Assembly (NCBI RefSeq): GCF_029227915.1
Contig: NC_079884.1
Location: forward strand, 28,832,001-28,896,000
Source of the DNA: Hydractinia symbiolongicarpus
Taxonomy: Eukaryota > Cnidaria > Hydrozoa > Anthoathecata > Hydractiniidae
Direction of reading: 5' to 3'
DNA: 64,000 nucleotides
Positions 11,221 through 23,538 of the stretch are shown here, piece by piece. The notes under the pieces were generated by a model that was given only the letters and a program-made list of their open reading frames with translations, searched no databases and was not told where the DNA came from. The first letter of the stretch is position 1; the number at the start of each line of letters is the position of its first letter. Position numbers and translations under genes: made by a program.

Positions 11221-11640
11221 TTACTGTGGGACCAATCCTAGCCGTTAGTTCGCGCTGAAGGAATACAGACAGTTTCAAAAACTACATTTCATTGACTTTC
11301 CATCGGGGCCAATCCGTTTGAGTTACAACTAAATTTCATTGACTTTCTAGCGGCATAAATCCGTTTGAGTTACAACGGTTGCGTCACATATTCGTACCAA
11401 CATGTACTTAGCGATAGTAATCGGATATTACTAGGTTGCACCGCTTTTAACAGTGAAACGATTGACTGTGGGAGTTTATTGAACTGATTCTGGAATGTGA
11501 CCTTATAAATGTGATAAATGAGCCAATTGGACTCCAAGGAATAACATTCTTCTTATTTTGATATGATTGCTGGAATTCAGCGATTACATTAGACTCTGTG
11601 GTAGCGCATTATTTAAAAATTTAGATAAATAAATCATTTT
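11221..11640. repeat. Abnormal monomer, 420 bp: tandem copy of the 47-bp duplication unit
   Basis: Same C/D junction as in 10801, exactly 420 bp later (duplicated segments 11281-11327 and 11328-11374). The first parts match closely. The second halves differ (gggatttgattgaactg versus gggagtttattgaactg, and gcttgaattc versus gctggaattc), so the aberrant unit was duplicated and then converted by neighbours. Confidence 0.92.
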
Positions 11641-13200
11641 TTACTGTGGGACCAATCGTAGCCGTTAGTTCGCGCTGAAGAAATACAGACAGTTTCAAAA
11701 ACTAAATTTCATTGACTTTCTAGCGGCATAAATCCGTTTGAGTTACAACGGTTGCGTCACATATTCGTACCAACATGTACTTAGCGATGGTAATCGGATA
11801 TTACTAGGTTGCACCGCTTTTAACAGTTAAACGATTGACTGTGGGACTTAATTGAACCGATTCTGGACTGTGACCTTATAAATGTGATGAATGAGCCAAT
11901 TGGACTCCAAGGAATAACATTCTTCCTAATTCGACATGATTGCTGGAATTCAGCGAGTACACTAGGCCCTGTGGTAGCGCTTTATTTAAAAATTTAGATA
12001 AATAAATCATTTTTTACTGTGGGACCAATCCTAGCCGTTAGTTCGCGCTGAAGAAATAGAGACAGTTTCAAAAACTACATTTCATTGATTTTCTAACGGG
12101 GTCAATCCGTTTGAGTTACAACGGTTGCGTCACATATTCGTACCAACGTGTATTTAGCGATGGTATTCGGATATTACTAGGTTGCATCACTTTTAACAGT
12201 GAAACGTTTGACTGTGGGACTTAATTGAACTGATTTTGGTCTTTGACCTTATAAATGCGATAAATGAGCCAGTTTGACTACAAGAACTAACATTTTTCTG
12301 AATTTGACATGATTGCTGGAACTCAGCGATTACACTGGGCGCTGTGGTGGCGCTTTATTAAAAAATTAAGATAAATAAGTCATTTTTTACTGTGGAACCA
12401 ATCCTAGCTGTTTGTTCGCGTTGAAGAAATAGAGACAGTTTCAAAAACTACATTTCAATGATTTTCTAACGGTGTCAATCCGTTTGAGTTACAACGGTTG
12501 CGTCACATATTCGTAACAACATGTATTTAGTAATTTTTTTCCGATATTACTAAGTTGTATCGGTTTTAACAGTGAAGCGATTGACTGTGGGACTTAATTG
12601 AACTAACTTTGGACTGTGACCTGATAAGTGTGATAAATGAGACAATTGGACTCCAAGGAATAACATTCTTCTTAATTTGACATGATTGCTGGAATTCAGC
12701 GATTACATTAGGCTCTGTGGTAGCGCTTTATTTAAATATTTAGATAAATAAGACTTTTCTTACTGTGGGACTAATCAAAAACTACATTTCATTGACTTTC
12801 CATCGGAGCCAATACGTTTGAGTTACAACGGTTGCGTCACATATTCGTACCAACATGTATTTAGTGATTTTCTTCCGATATTACTAAGTTGCATTGCTTT
12901 TAACAGTGAAACGATTGACTGTGGGATTTTATTGAACTGATTCTGGAATGTGACCTTATAAATGTGCTAAATGAGCCAATTGGACTCCAAGGAATAACAT
13001 TCTTCTTAATTTGATATGATTGCTGGAATTCAGCGATTACATTAGACTCTGTGGTAGCGCATTATTTAAAAATTTAGATAAATAAATCATTTTTTACTGT
13101 GGGACCAATCCTAGCCGTTAGTTCGCGCTGAAGGAATACAGACAGTTTCAAAAACTACATTTCATTGACTTTCCATCGGGGCCAATCCGTTTGAGTTACA
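11641..13200. repeat. Segmental duplication, 2292-bp period, copy 2
   Basis: Contains monomers 11641, 12014 (caacgtgtatttagcg), 12387 (variant start tgtggaaccaatcc), the 334-bp unit 12760 and the start of 13094. It departs from copy 1 inside 13094, which lacks the 47-bp internal duplication seen in 10801. Confidence 0.82.
12760..13093. repeat. Abnormal monomer, 334 bp: 39-bp deletion, second copy
   Basis: Identical deletion junction to 10467 (gtgggactaatcaaaaac, about 12774-12777), carried by the 2292-bp duplication. It differs by small substitutions such as catcggagccaatacg and aatgtgctaaatg. Confidence 0.9.
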
Positions 13201-14212
13201 ACGGTTGCGTCACATATTCGCACCAACATGTATTTAGTGATTTTCTTCCGATATTACTAAGTTGCATTGCTTTTAACAGTGAAACGATTGACTGTGGGAT
13301 TTGATTGAACTGGTTCTGGAATGTGACCTTATAAATGTGATAAATGAGCCGATTGGACTCCACGGAATAACATTCTTCTTAATTTGATATGATTGCTTGA
13401 ATTCAGCGATTACATTAGACTCTGTGGTAGCGCTTTATTTAAAAATTTAGATAAATAAATCATTTTTTACTGTGGGACCAATCCTAGCCGTTAGTTCGCG
13501 CTGAAGAAATACAGACAGTTTCACAAACCAAATTTCATTGACTTTCTAGCGGCATAAATCCGTTTGAGTTACAACGGTTGCGTCACATATTCGTACCAAC
13601 ATGTACTTAGCGATAGTAATCGGATATTACTAGGTTGCACCGCTTTTAACAGTGAAACGATTGACTGTGGGATTTGATTGAACTGATTCTGGACTGTGAC
13701 CTTATAAATGTGATAAATGAGCCAATTGGACTCCAAGGAATAACATTCTTCTTAATTTGATATGATTGCTTGAATTCAGCGATTACATTAGACTCTGTGG
13801 TAGCGCTTTATTTAAAAATTTAGATAAATAAATCATTTTTTACTGTGGGACCAATCCTAGCCGTTAGTTCGCGCTGAAGAAATAGAGACAGTTTCAAAAA
13901 CTACATTTCAATGACTTTCTAACGGGGTCAATCCGTTTGAGTTACAACGGTTGCGTCACATATTCGTACCAACGTGTATTTAGTGATGGTATTCGGATAT
14001 TACTAGGTTGCATCACTTTTAACAGTGAAACGTTTGACTGTGGGACTTAATTGAACTGATTTTGGTCTTTGACCTTATAAATGCGATAAATGAGCCAGTT
14101 TGACTACAAGAACTAACATTTTTCTGAATTTGACATGATTGCTGGAACTCAGCGATTACACTGGGCGCTGTGGTAGCGCTTTATTAAAAAATTAAGATAA
14201 ATAAGTCATTTT

Positions 14213-14585
14213 TTACTGTGGGACCAATCCTAGCCGTTAGTTCGCGTTGAAGAAATAGAGACAGTTTCAAAATATACATTTCAATGATTTTCTAACGCTG
14301 TCAATCCGTTTGAGTTACAACGGTTGCGTCACATATTCGTAACAACATGTATTTAGTGATTTTTTTCCGATATTACTAAGTTGTATCGGTTTTAACAGTG
14401 AAGCGATTGACTGTGGGACTTAATTGAACTAACTTTGGACTGTGACCTGATAAGTGTGATAAATGAGACAATTGGACTCCAAGGAATAACATTCTTCCTA
14501 ATTCGACATGATTGCTGGGATTCAGCGAGTACACTAGGCCCTGTGGTAGCGCTTTATTTAAAAATTTAGATAAATAAATCATTTT
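14213..14585 (+). repeat. Reference monomer, R-type (B-derived)
   Basis: B-derived unit marked by gcgttgaagaaatagag near the start, aagttgtatcggttttaac, agtgaagcgattgac, aactaactttggactgtg and gacctgataa (the usual TATAAAT is replaced). Similar units start at 10095, 12387, 16452, 19063, 20928, 25031, 28715, 31696, 33188, 35794, 37285, 38777, 41754 and 45851. This copy and the one at 19063 share aaaatatacatttcaatg, a local marker of the 4850-bp HOR. Confidence 0.85.
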
Positions 14586-14958
14586 TTACTGTGGGACCAA
14601 TCCTAGCCGTTAGTTCGCGCTGAAGGAATACAGACAGTTTCAAAAACTACATTTCATTGACTTTCCATCGGGGCCAATCCGTTTGAGTTACAACGGTTGC
14701 GTCACATATTCGTACCAACATGTATTTAGTGATTTTCTTCCGATATTACCAAGTTGCATTGCTTTTAACAGTGAAACGATTGACTGTGGGATTTTATTGA
14801 ACTGATTCTGGAATGTGACCTTGTAAATGTGATAAATGAGCCAATTGGACTCCAAGGAATAACATTCTTCTTAATTTGATATGATTGCTGGAATTCAGCG
14901 ATTACATTAGACTCTGTGGTAGCGCATTATTTAGAAATTTAGATAAATAAATCATTTT
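14586..14958 (+). repeat. Reference monomer, C-type (B-derived)
   Basis: B-like unit marked by ctgaaggaatacagacag at the start, then ctttccatcggggccaatcc, tagtgattttcttccgat, ttgcattgcttttaac, a gggattt(t/g)attgaac block and ttgatatgattgc near the end. C-type appears from 7858 onward and is common to 23911. Many copies have cgcaccaacatg in place of cgtaccaacatg (for example at 14959, 17571, 19809, 22047 and 23539), which marks a sub-lineage useful for tracing HOR copies. Confidence 0.88.
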
Positions 14959-17943
14959 TTACTGTGGGACCAATCCTAGCCGTTAGTTCGCGCTGAAGGA
15001 ATACAGACAGTTTCAAAAACTACATTTCATTGACTTTCCATCGGGGCCAATCCGTTTGAGTTACAACGGTTGCGTCACATATTCGCACCAACATGTATTT
15101 AGTGATTTTCTTCCGATATTACTAAGTTGCATTGCTTTTAACAGTGAAACGATTGACTGTGGGATTTGATTGAACTGGTTCTGGAATGTGACCTTATAAA
15201 TGTGATAAATGAGCCGATTGGACTCCACGGAATAACATTCTTCTTAATTTGATATGATTGCTTGAATTCAGCGATTACATTAGACTCTGTGGTAGCGCTT
15301 TATTTAAAAATTTAGATAAATAAATCATTTTTTACTGTGGGACCAATCCTAGCCGTTAGTTCGCGCTGAAGAAATACAGACAGTTTCACAAACCAAATTT
15401 CATTGACTTTCTAGCGGCATAAATCCGTTTGAGTTACAACAGGTTGCGTCACATATTCGTAGCAACATGTACTTAGCGATAGTAATCGGATATTACTAGG
15501 TTGCCCCGCTTTTAACAGTGAAACGATTGACTGTAGGATTTGATTGAACTGATTCTGGACTGTGACCTTATAAATGTGATAAATGAGCCAATTGGACTCC
15601 AAGGAATAACATTCTTCTTAATTTGATATGATTGCTTGAATTCAGCGATTACATTAGACTCTGTGGTAGCGCTTTATTTAAAAATTTAGATAAATAAATC
15701 ATTTTTTACTGTGGGACCAATCCTAGCCGTTAGTTCGCACTGAAGAAATACAGACAGTTTCACAAACTAAATTTCATTGACTTTCTAGCGGCATAAATCC
15801 GTTTGAGTTACAACGGTTGCGTCACATATTCGTACCAACATGTACTTAGCGATAGTAATCGGATATTACTAGGTTGCACCGCTTTTAACAGTTAAACGAT
15901 TGACTGTGGGACTTAATTGAACTGATTCTGGACTGTGACCTTATAAATGTGATAAATGAGCCAATTGGACTCCAAGGAATAACATTTTTCCTAATTCGAC
16001 ATGATTGCTGGAATTCAGCAAGTACACTAGGCCCTGTGGTAGCGCATTATTTAAAAATTTAGATAAATAAATCATTTTTTACTGTGGGACCAATCGTAGC
16101 CGTTAGTTCGCGCTGAAGAAATACAGACAGTTTCAAAAACTACATTTCAATGACTTTCTAGCGGCATAAATCCGTTTGAGTTACAACGGTTGCGTCACAT
16201 ATTCGTACCAACATGTATTTAGCGATGGTATTCGGATATTACTAGGTTGCATCACTTTTAACAGTGAAACGTTTGACAGTGGGACTTAATTGAACTGATT
16301 TTGGTCTTTGACCTTTTAAATGCGATAACTGAGCCAGTTTGACTTCAAGAACTAACATTTTTCTGAATTTGACGTGATTGCTGGAACTCAGCGATTACAC
16401 TGGGCGCTGTGGTAGCGCTTTATTAAAAAATTAAGATAAATAAGTCATTTTTTACTGTGGGACCAATCCTAGCCGTTAGTTTGCGTTGAAGAAATAGAGA
16501 CAGTTTCAAAAACTACATTTCATTGATTTTCTAACGGTGTCAATCCGTTTGAGTTACAACAGTTGCGTCACATATTCGTAACAACATGTATTTAGTGATT
16601 TTTTTCCGATATTACTAAGTTGTATCGGTTTTAACAGTGAAGCGATTGACTGTGGGACTTAATTGAACTAACTTTGGACTGTGACCTGATAAGTGTGATA
16701 AATGGGACAATTGGACTCCAAGGAATAACATTCTTCTTAATTTGACATGATTGCTGGAATTCAGCGATTACATTAGGCTCTCTGGTAGCGCTTTATTTAA
16801 ATATTTAGATAATTAAGACTTTTCTTACTGTGGGACCAATCTTGGCTGTTAGCACTCGCTGAATAAATAGGATCTGTTCCAAAGACTACATTTCATTGAC
16901 TTTCTAGCGGCATAAATCCGTTTGAGTTACAACGGTTGCGTCACATATTCGTACCAACATGTATTTAGCGATAGTATTCGGATATTACTAGGTTGCATCG
17001 CTTTTAACAGTGAAACGTTTGAATGTGGGACTTAATTGAACTGATTTTGGTCTTTGACCTTATAAATGTGATAAATGAGCCAGTTTGACTACAAGAACTA
17101 ACATTCTTCTTAATTTGACATGATTTCTGGAACTCAGCGATTACATTAGACTCTGTGGTAGCGCATTATTTAAAAATTTAGATAAATAAATCATTTTTTA
17201 CTGTGGGACCAATCCTAGCCGTTACTTCGCGCTGAAGGAATACAGACAGTTTCAAAAACTACATTTCATTGACTTTCCATCGGGGCCAATCCGTTTGAGT
17301 TACAACGGTTGCGTCACATATTCGTACCAACATGTATTTAGTGATTTTCTTCCGATATTACTAAGTTGCATTGCTTTTAACAGTGAAACGATTGACTGTG
17401 GGATTTTATTGAACTGATTCTGGAATGTGACCTTATAAATGTGATAAATGAGCCAATTGGACTCCAAGGAATAACATTCTTCTTAATTTGATATGATTGC
17501 TGGAATTCAGCGATTACATTAGACTCTGTGGTAGCGCATTATTTAAAAATTTAGATAAATAAATCATTTTTTACTGTGGGACCAATCCTAGCCGTTAGTT
17601 CGCGCTGAAGGAATACAGACAGTTTCAAAAACTACATTTCATTGACTTTCCATCGGGGCCAATCCGTTTGAGTTACAACGGTTGCGTCACATATTCGCAC
17701 CAACATGTATTTAGTGATTTTCTTCCGATATTACTAAGTTGCATTGCTTTTAACAGTGAAACGATTGACTGTGGGATTTGATTGAACTGGTTCTGGAATG
17801 TGACCTTATAAATGTGATAAATGAGCCGATTGGACTCCACGGAATAACATTCTTCTTAATTTGATATGATTGCTTGAATTCAGCGATTACATTAGACTCT
17901 GTGGTAGCGCTTTATTTAAAAATTTAGATAAATAAATCATTTT

Positions 17944-18316
17944 TTACTGTGGGACCAATCCTAGCCGTTAGTTCGCGCTGAAGAAATACAGACAGTTTCA
18001 CAAACCAAATTTCATTGACTTTCTAGCGGCATAAATCCGTTTGAGTTACAACGGTTGCGTCACATATTCGTACCAACATGTACTTAGCGATAGTAATCGG
18101 ATATTACTAGGTTGCACCGCTTTTAACAGTGAAACGATTGACTGTGGGATTTGATTGAACTGATTCTGGACTGTGACCTTATAAATGTGATAAATGAGCC
18201 AATTGGACTCCAAGGAATAACATTCTTCTTAATTTGATATGATTGCTTGAATTCAGCGATTACATTAGACTCTGTGGTAGCGCTTTATTAAAAAATTTAG
18301 ATAAATAAATCATTTT
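17944..18316 (+). repeat. Reference monomer, D-type (A/B recombinant)
   Basis: The unit starts B-like (gttagttcgcgctgaagaa, atacagacagtttcac) and then takes A-like features (ctagcggcataaatccg, cttagcgatagtaatcgg, ctaggttgcaccgc) before returning to B-like sequence (ccaattggactccaagg, ttgaattcagcg). The mosaic suggests an old gene-conversion or crossover product that was later amplified. Copies include 8976, 9349, 13467, 15332, 15706, 17944, 18317, 22420, 22793, 23912 and 24285. A cttagcgatactactcgg sister form recurs at 33561, 39150, 42127, 50699, 53683, 55921, 57786 and 60396. Confidence 0.85.
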
Positions 18317-20181
18317 TTACTGTGGGACCAATCCTAACCGTTAGTTCGCGCTGAAGAAATACAGACAGTTTCACAAACTAAATTTCATTGACTTTCTAGC
18401 GGCATAAATCCGTTTGAGTTACAACGGTTGCGTCACATATTCGTACCAACATGTACTTAGCGATAGTAATCGGATATTACTAGGTTGCACCGCTTTTAAC
18501 AGTTAAACGATTGACTGTGGGACTTAATTGAACTGATTCTGGACTGTGACCTTATAAATGTAATAAATGAGCCAATTGGACTCCAAGGAATAACATTTTT
18601 CCTAATTAGACATGATTGCTGGAATTCAGCGAGTACACTAGGCCCTGTGGTAGCGCATTATTTAAAAATTTAGATAAATAAATCATTTTTTACTGTGGGA
18701 CCAATCGTAGCCGTTAGTTCGCGCTGAAGAAATACAGACAGTTTCAAAAACTACATTTCAATGACTTTCTAGCGGCATAAATCCGTTTGAGTTACAACGG
18801 TTGCGTCACATATTCGTACCAACATGTATTTAGCGATGGTATTCGGATATTACTAGGTTGCATCACTTTTAACAGTGAAACGTTTGACTGTGGGACTTAA
18901 TTGAACTGATTTTGGTCTTTGACCTTTTAAATGCGATAACTGAGCCAGTTTCACTTCAAGAACTAACATTTTTCTGAATTTGACGTGATTGCTGGAACTC
19001 AGCGATTACACTGGGCGCTGTGGTAGCGCTTTATTAAAAAATTAAGATAAATAAGTCATTTTTTACTGTGGGACCAATCCTAGCCGTTAGTTCGCGTTGA
19101 AGAAATAGAGACAGTTTCAAAATATACATTTCAATGATTTTCTAACGCTGTCAATCCGTTTGAGTTACAACGGTTGCGTCACATATTCGTAACAACATGT
19201 ATTTAGTGATTTTTTTCCGATATTACTAAGTTGTATCGGTTTTAACAGTGAAGCGATTGACTGTGGGACTTAATTGAACTAACTTTGGACTGTGACCTGA
19301 TAAGTGTGATAAATGAGACAATTGGACTCCAAGGAATAACATTCTTCCTAATTCGACATGATTGCTGGGATTCAGCGAGTACACTAGGCCCTGTGGTAGC
19401 GCTTTATTTAAAAATTTAGATAAATAAATCATTTTTTACTGTGGGACCAATCCTAGCCGTTAGTTCGCGCTGAAGGAATACAGACAGTTTCAAAAACTAC
19501 ATTTCATTGACTTTCCATCGGGGCCAATCCGTTTGAGTTACAACGGTTGCGTCACATATTCGTACCAACATGTATTTAGTGATTTTCTTCCGATATTACC
19601 AAGTTGCATTGCTTTTAACAGTGAAACGATTGACTGTGGGATTTTATTGAACTGATTCTGGAATGTGACCTTGTAAATGTGATAAATGAGCCAATTGGAC
19701 TCCAAGGAATAACATTCTTCTTAATTTGATATGATTGCTGGAATTCAGCGATTACATTAGACTCTGTGGTAGCGCATTATTTAGAAATTTAGATAAATAA
19801 ATCATTTTTTACTGTGGGACCAATCCTAGCCGTTAGTTCGCGCTGAAGGAATACAGACAGTTTCAAAAACTACATTTCATTGACTTTCCATCGGGGCCAA
19901 TCCGTTTGAGTTACAACGGTTGCGTCACATATTCGCACCAACATGTATTTAGTGATTTTCTTCCGATATTACTAAGTTGCATTGCTTTTAACAGTGAAAC
20001 GATTGACTGTGGGATTTGATTGAACTGGTTCTGGAATGTGACCTTATAAATGTGATAAATGAGCCGATTGGACTCCACGGAATAACATTCTTCTTAATTT
20101 GATATGATTGCTTGAATTCAGCGATTACATTAGACTCTGTGGTAGCGCTTTATTTAAAAATTTAGATAAATAAATCATTTT

Positions 20182-20554
20182 TTACTGTGGGACCAATCCT
20201 AGCCGTTAGTTCGCGCTGAAGAAATACAGACAGTTTCACAAACCAAATTTCATTGACTTTCTAGCGGCATAAATCCGTTTGAGTTACAACGGTTGCGTCA
20301 CATATTCGTACCAACATGTACTTAGCGATAGTAATCGGATATTACTAGGTTGCACCGCTTTTAACAGTTAAACGATTGACTGTGGGACTTAATTGAACTG
20401 ATTCTGGACTGTGACCTTATAAATGTGATAAATGAGCCAATTGGACTCCAAGGAATAACATTTTTCCTAATTCGACATGATTGCTGGAATTCAGCAAGTA
20501 CACTAGGCCCTGTGGTAGCGCATTATTTAAAAATTTAGATAAATAAATCATTTT
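20182..20554. repeat. Fusion monomer marking a one-monomer deletion
   Basis: The left part equals 15332-type sequence and the right part equals 15706-type sequence of the first HOR copy. The switch lies between about 20235 and 20368, where the two parents are almost the same. The register is kept at 373 bp, as expected for homologous unequal crossover between adjacent D monomers. Confidence 0.9.
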
Positions 20555-22046
20555 TTACTGTGGGACCAATCGTAGCCGTTAGTTCGCGCTGAAGAAATAC
20601 AGACAGTTTCAAAAACTACATTTCAATGACTTTCTAGCGGCATAAATCCGTTTGAGTTACAACGGTTGCGTCACATATTCGTACCAACATGTATTTAGCG
20701 ATGGTATTCGGATATTACTAGGTTGCATCACTTTTAACAGTGAAACGTTTGACAGTGGGACTTAATTGAACTGATTTTGGTCTTTGACCTTTTAAATGCG
20801 ATAACTGAGCCAGTTTGACTTCAAGAACTAACATTTTTCTGAATTTGACGTGATTGCTGGAACTCAGCGATTACACTGGGCGCTGTGGTAGCGCTTTATT
20901 AAAAAATTAAGATAAATAAGTCATTTTTTACTGTGGGACCAATCCTAGCCGTTAGTTTGCGTTGAAGAAATAGAGACAGTTTCAAAAACTACATTTCATT
21001 GATTTTCTAACGGTGTCAATCCGTTTGAGTTACAACAGTTGCGTCACATATTCGTAACAACATGTATTTAGTGATTTTTTTCCGATATTACTAAGTTGTA
21101 TCGGTTTTAACAGTGAAGCGATTGACTGTGGGACTTAATTGAACTAACTTTGGACTGTGACCTGATAAGTGTGATAAATGGGACAATTGGACTCCAAGGA
21201 ATAACATTCTTCTTAATTTGACATGATTGCTGGAATTCAGCGATTACATTAGGCTCTCTGGTAGCGCTTTATTTAAATATTTAGATAATTAAGACTTTTC
21301 TTACTGTGGGACCAATCTTGGCTGTTAGCACTCGCTGAATAAATAGGATCTGTTCCAAAGACTACATTTCATTGACTTTCTAGCGGCATAAATCCGTTTG
21401 AGTTACAACGGTTGCGTCACATATTCGTACCAACATGTATTTAGCGATAGTATTCGGATATTACTAGGTTGCATCGCTTTTAACAGTGAAACGTTTGAAT
21501 GTGGGACTTAATTGAACTGATTTTGGTCTTTGACCTTATAAATGTGATAAATGAGCCAGTTTGACTACAAGAACTAACATTCTTCTTAATTTGACATGAT
21601 TTCTGGAACTCAGCGATTACATTAGACTCTGTGGTAGCGCATTATTTAAAAATTTAGATAAATAAATCATTTTTTACTGTGGGACCAATCCTAGCCGTTA
21701 CTTCGCGCTGAAGGAATACAGACAGTTTCAAAAACTACATTTCATTGACTTTCCATCGGGGCCAATCCGTTTGAGTTACAACGGTTGCGTCACATATTCG
21801 TACCAACATGTATTTAGTGATTTTCTTCCGATATTACTAAGTTGCATTGCTTTTAACAGTGAAACGATTGACTGTGGGATTTTATTGAACTGATTCTGGA
21901 ATGTGACCTTATAAATGTGATAAATGAGCCAATTGGACTCCAAGGAATAACATTCTTCTTAATTTGATATGATTGCTGGAATTCAGCGATTACATTAGAC
22001 TCTGTGGTAGCGCATTATTTAAAAATTTAGATAAATAAATCATTTT

Positions 22047-23538
22047 TTACTGTGGGACCAATCCTAGCCGTTAGTTCGCGCTGAAGGAATACAGACAGTT
22101 TCAAAAACTACATTTCATTGACTTTCCATCGGGGCCAATCCGTTTGAGTTACAACGGTTGCGTCACATATTCGCACCAACATGTATTTAGTGATTTTCTT
22201 CCGATATTACTAAGTTGCATTGCTTTTAACAGTGAAACGATTGACTGTGGGATTTGATTGAACTGGTTCTGGAATGTGACCTTATAAATGTGATAAATGA
22301 GCCGATTGGACTCCACGGAATAACATTCTTCTTAATTTGATATGATTGCTTGAATTCAGCGATTACATTAGACTCTGTGGTAGCGCTTTATTTAAAAATT
22401 TAGATAAATAAATCATTTTTTACTGTGGGACCAATCCTAGCCGTTAGTTCGCGCTGAAGAAATACAGACAGTTTCACAAACCAAATTTCATTGACTTTCT
22501 AGCGGCATAAATCCGTTTGAGTTACAACGGTTGCGTCACATATTCGTACCAACATGTACTTAGCGATAGTAATCGGATATTACTAGGTTGCACCGCTTTT
22601 AACAGTGAAACGATTGACTGTGGGATTTGATTGAACTGATTCTGGACTGTGACCTTATAAATGTGATAAATGAGCCAATTGGACTCCAAGGAATAACATT
22701 CTTCTTAATTTGATATGATTGCTTGAATTCAGCGATTACATTAGACTCTGTGGTAGCGCTTTATTTAAAAATTTAGATAAATAAATCATTTTTTACTGTG
22801 GGACCAATCCTAACCGTTAGTTCGCGCTGAAGAAATACAGACAGTTTCACAAACTAAATTTCATTGACTTTCTAGCGGCATAAATCCGTTTGAGTTACAA
22901 CGGTTGCGTCACATATTCGTACCAACATGTACTTAGCGATAGTAATCGGATATTACTAGGTTGCACCGCTTTTAACAGTTAAACGATTGACTGTGGGACT
23001 TAATTGAACTGATTCTGGACTGTGACCTTATAAATGTAATAAATGAGCCAATTGGACTCCAAGGAATAACATTTTTCCTAATTAGACATGATTGCTGGAA
23101 TTCAGCGAGTACACTAGGCCCTGTGGTAGCGCATTATTTAAAAATTTAGATAAATAAATCATTTTTTACTGTGGGACCAATCGTAGCCGTTAGTTCGCGC
23201 TGAAGAAATACAGACAGTTTCAAAAACTACATTTCAATGACTTTCTAGCGGCATAAATCCGTTTGAGTTACAACGGTTGCGTCACATATTCGTACCAACA
23301 TGTATTTAGCGATGGTATTCGGATATTACTAGGTTGCATCACTTTTAACAGTGAAACGTTTGACTGTGGGACTTAATTGAACTGATTGTGGTCTTTGACC
23401 TTTTAAATGCGATAACTGAGCCAGTTTCACTTCAAGAACTAACATTTTTCTGAATTTGACGTGATTGCTGGAACTCAGCGATTACACTGGGCGCTGTGGT
23501 AGCGCTTTATTAAAAAATTAAGATAAATAAGTCATTTT
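22047..23538. repeat. 4-monomer repeat, copy 1 (1492 bp)
   Basis: Monomers 22047 (C, cgcacc), 22420 (D), 22793 (D, cctaaccgttag) and 23166 (cgtagcc variant). The same four recur at 23539 with offset 1492. Differences seen by eye are few, including gattttcttccg versus gattttattccg, taattagacatg versus taattcgacatg, and ctaggttgcacc versus ctagtttgcacc. Confidence 0.9.

Larger units (their letters stand above)
7858..14212. repeat. Array domain 2: C/D/R monomers with abnormal lengths
   Basis: Monomer starts: 7858, 8231, 8603, 8976, 9349, 9722, 10095, 10467, 10801, 11221, 11641, 12014, 12387, 12760, 13094, 13467, 13840. The A/B alternation ends here and B-derived C, D and R types take over. Four units have strongly altered length (334, 420, 420 and 334 bp). 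The segment 9349-10900 recurs at 11641-13190 with offset 2292-2293, and 8603-9348 (C then D) recurs at 13094-13839 with offset 4491. Confidence 0.9.
14213..19062. repeat. 13-monomer HOR, copy 1 (4850 bp)
   Basis: Thirteen monomers (one is 374 bp because of an extra A at 15441). The next copy starts at 19063 with offset exactly 4850. Shared private variants include aaaatatacatttcaatg, gatattaccaagttgc, ccttgtaaatg and ttatttagaaatttag, all found 4850 bp apart. No difference was noticed by eye over about the first 1.2 kb. Confidence 0.94.
19063..23538. repeat. 13-monomer HOR, copy 2 (4476 bp, one monomer lost)
   Basis: This matches copy 1 at offset 4850 up to about 20290 and at offset 4476 after it. 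The 374-bp difference is one monomer (the 15332 unit with its extra A). Unit 20182 starts like 15332 (cacaaaccaaatttc) and ends like 15706 (cagttaaacgattg, catttttcctaattcg), so it is a fusion of the two. Past the gap, the copies stay nearly identical (for example gtttgacagtggg and aaatgggacaatt in both) to about 23545. Confidence 0.94.

Noticed and set aside
14376-14582. Open reading frame of 68 codons on the minus strand
   Set aside because: It lies wholly within satellite monomers (14213 and 14586 junction) and exists only because of chance absence of stops. The protein resembles no family I know. It is present again at 19226-19432 only because of the 4850-bp duplication.
15411-15602. Open reading frame of 63 codons on the minus strand
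   Set aside because: It lies within the D monomer 15332 and depends on private changes there (the extra A at 15441 shifts the frame). Sister units at 17944 and 20182 do not keep it.
19226-19432. Open reading frame of 68 codons on the minus strand
   Set aside because: Exact copy of the one at 14376-14582, carried by the HOR duplication; noncoding satellite.
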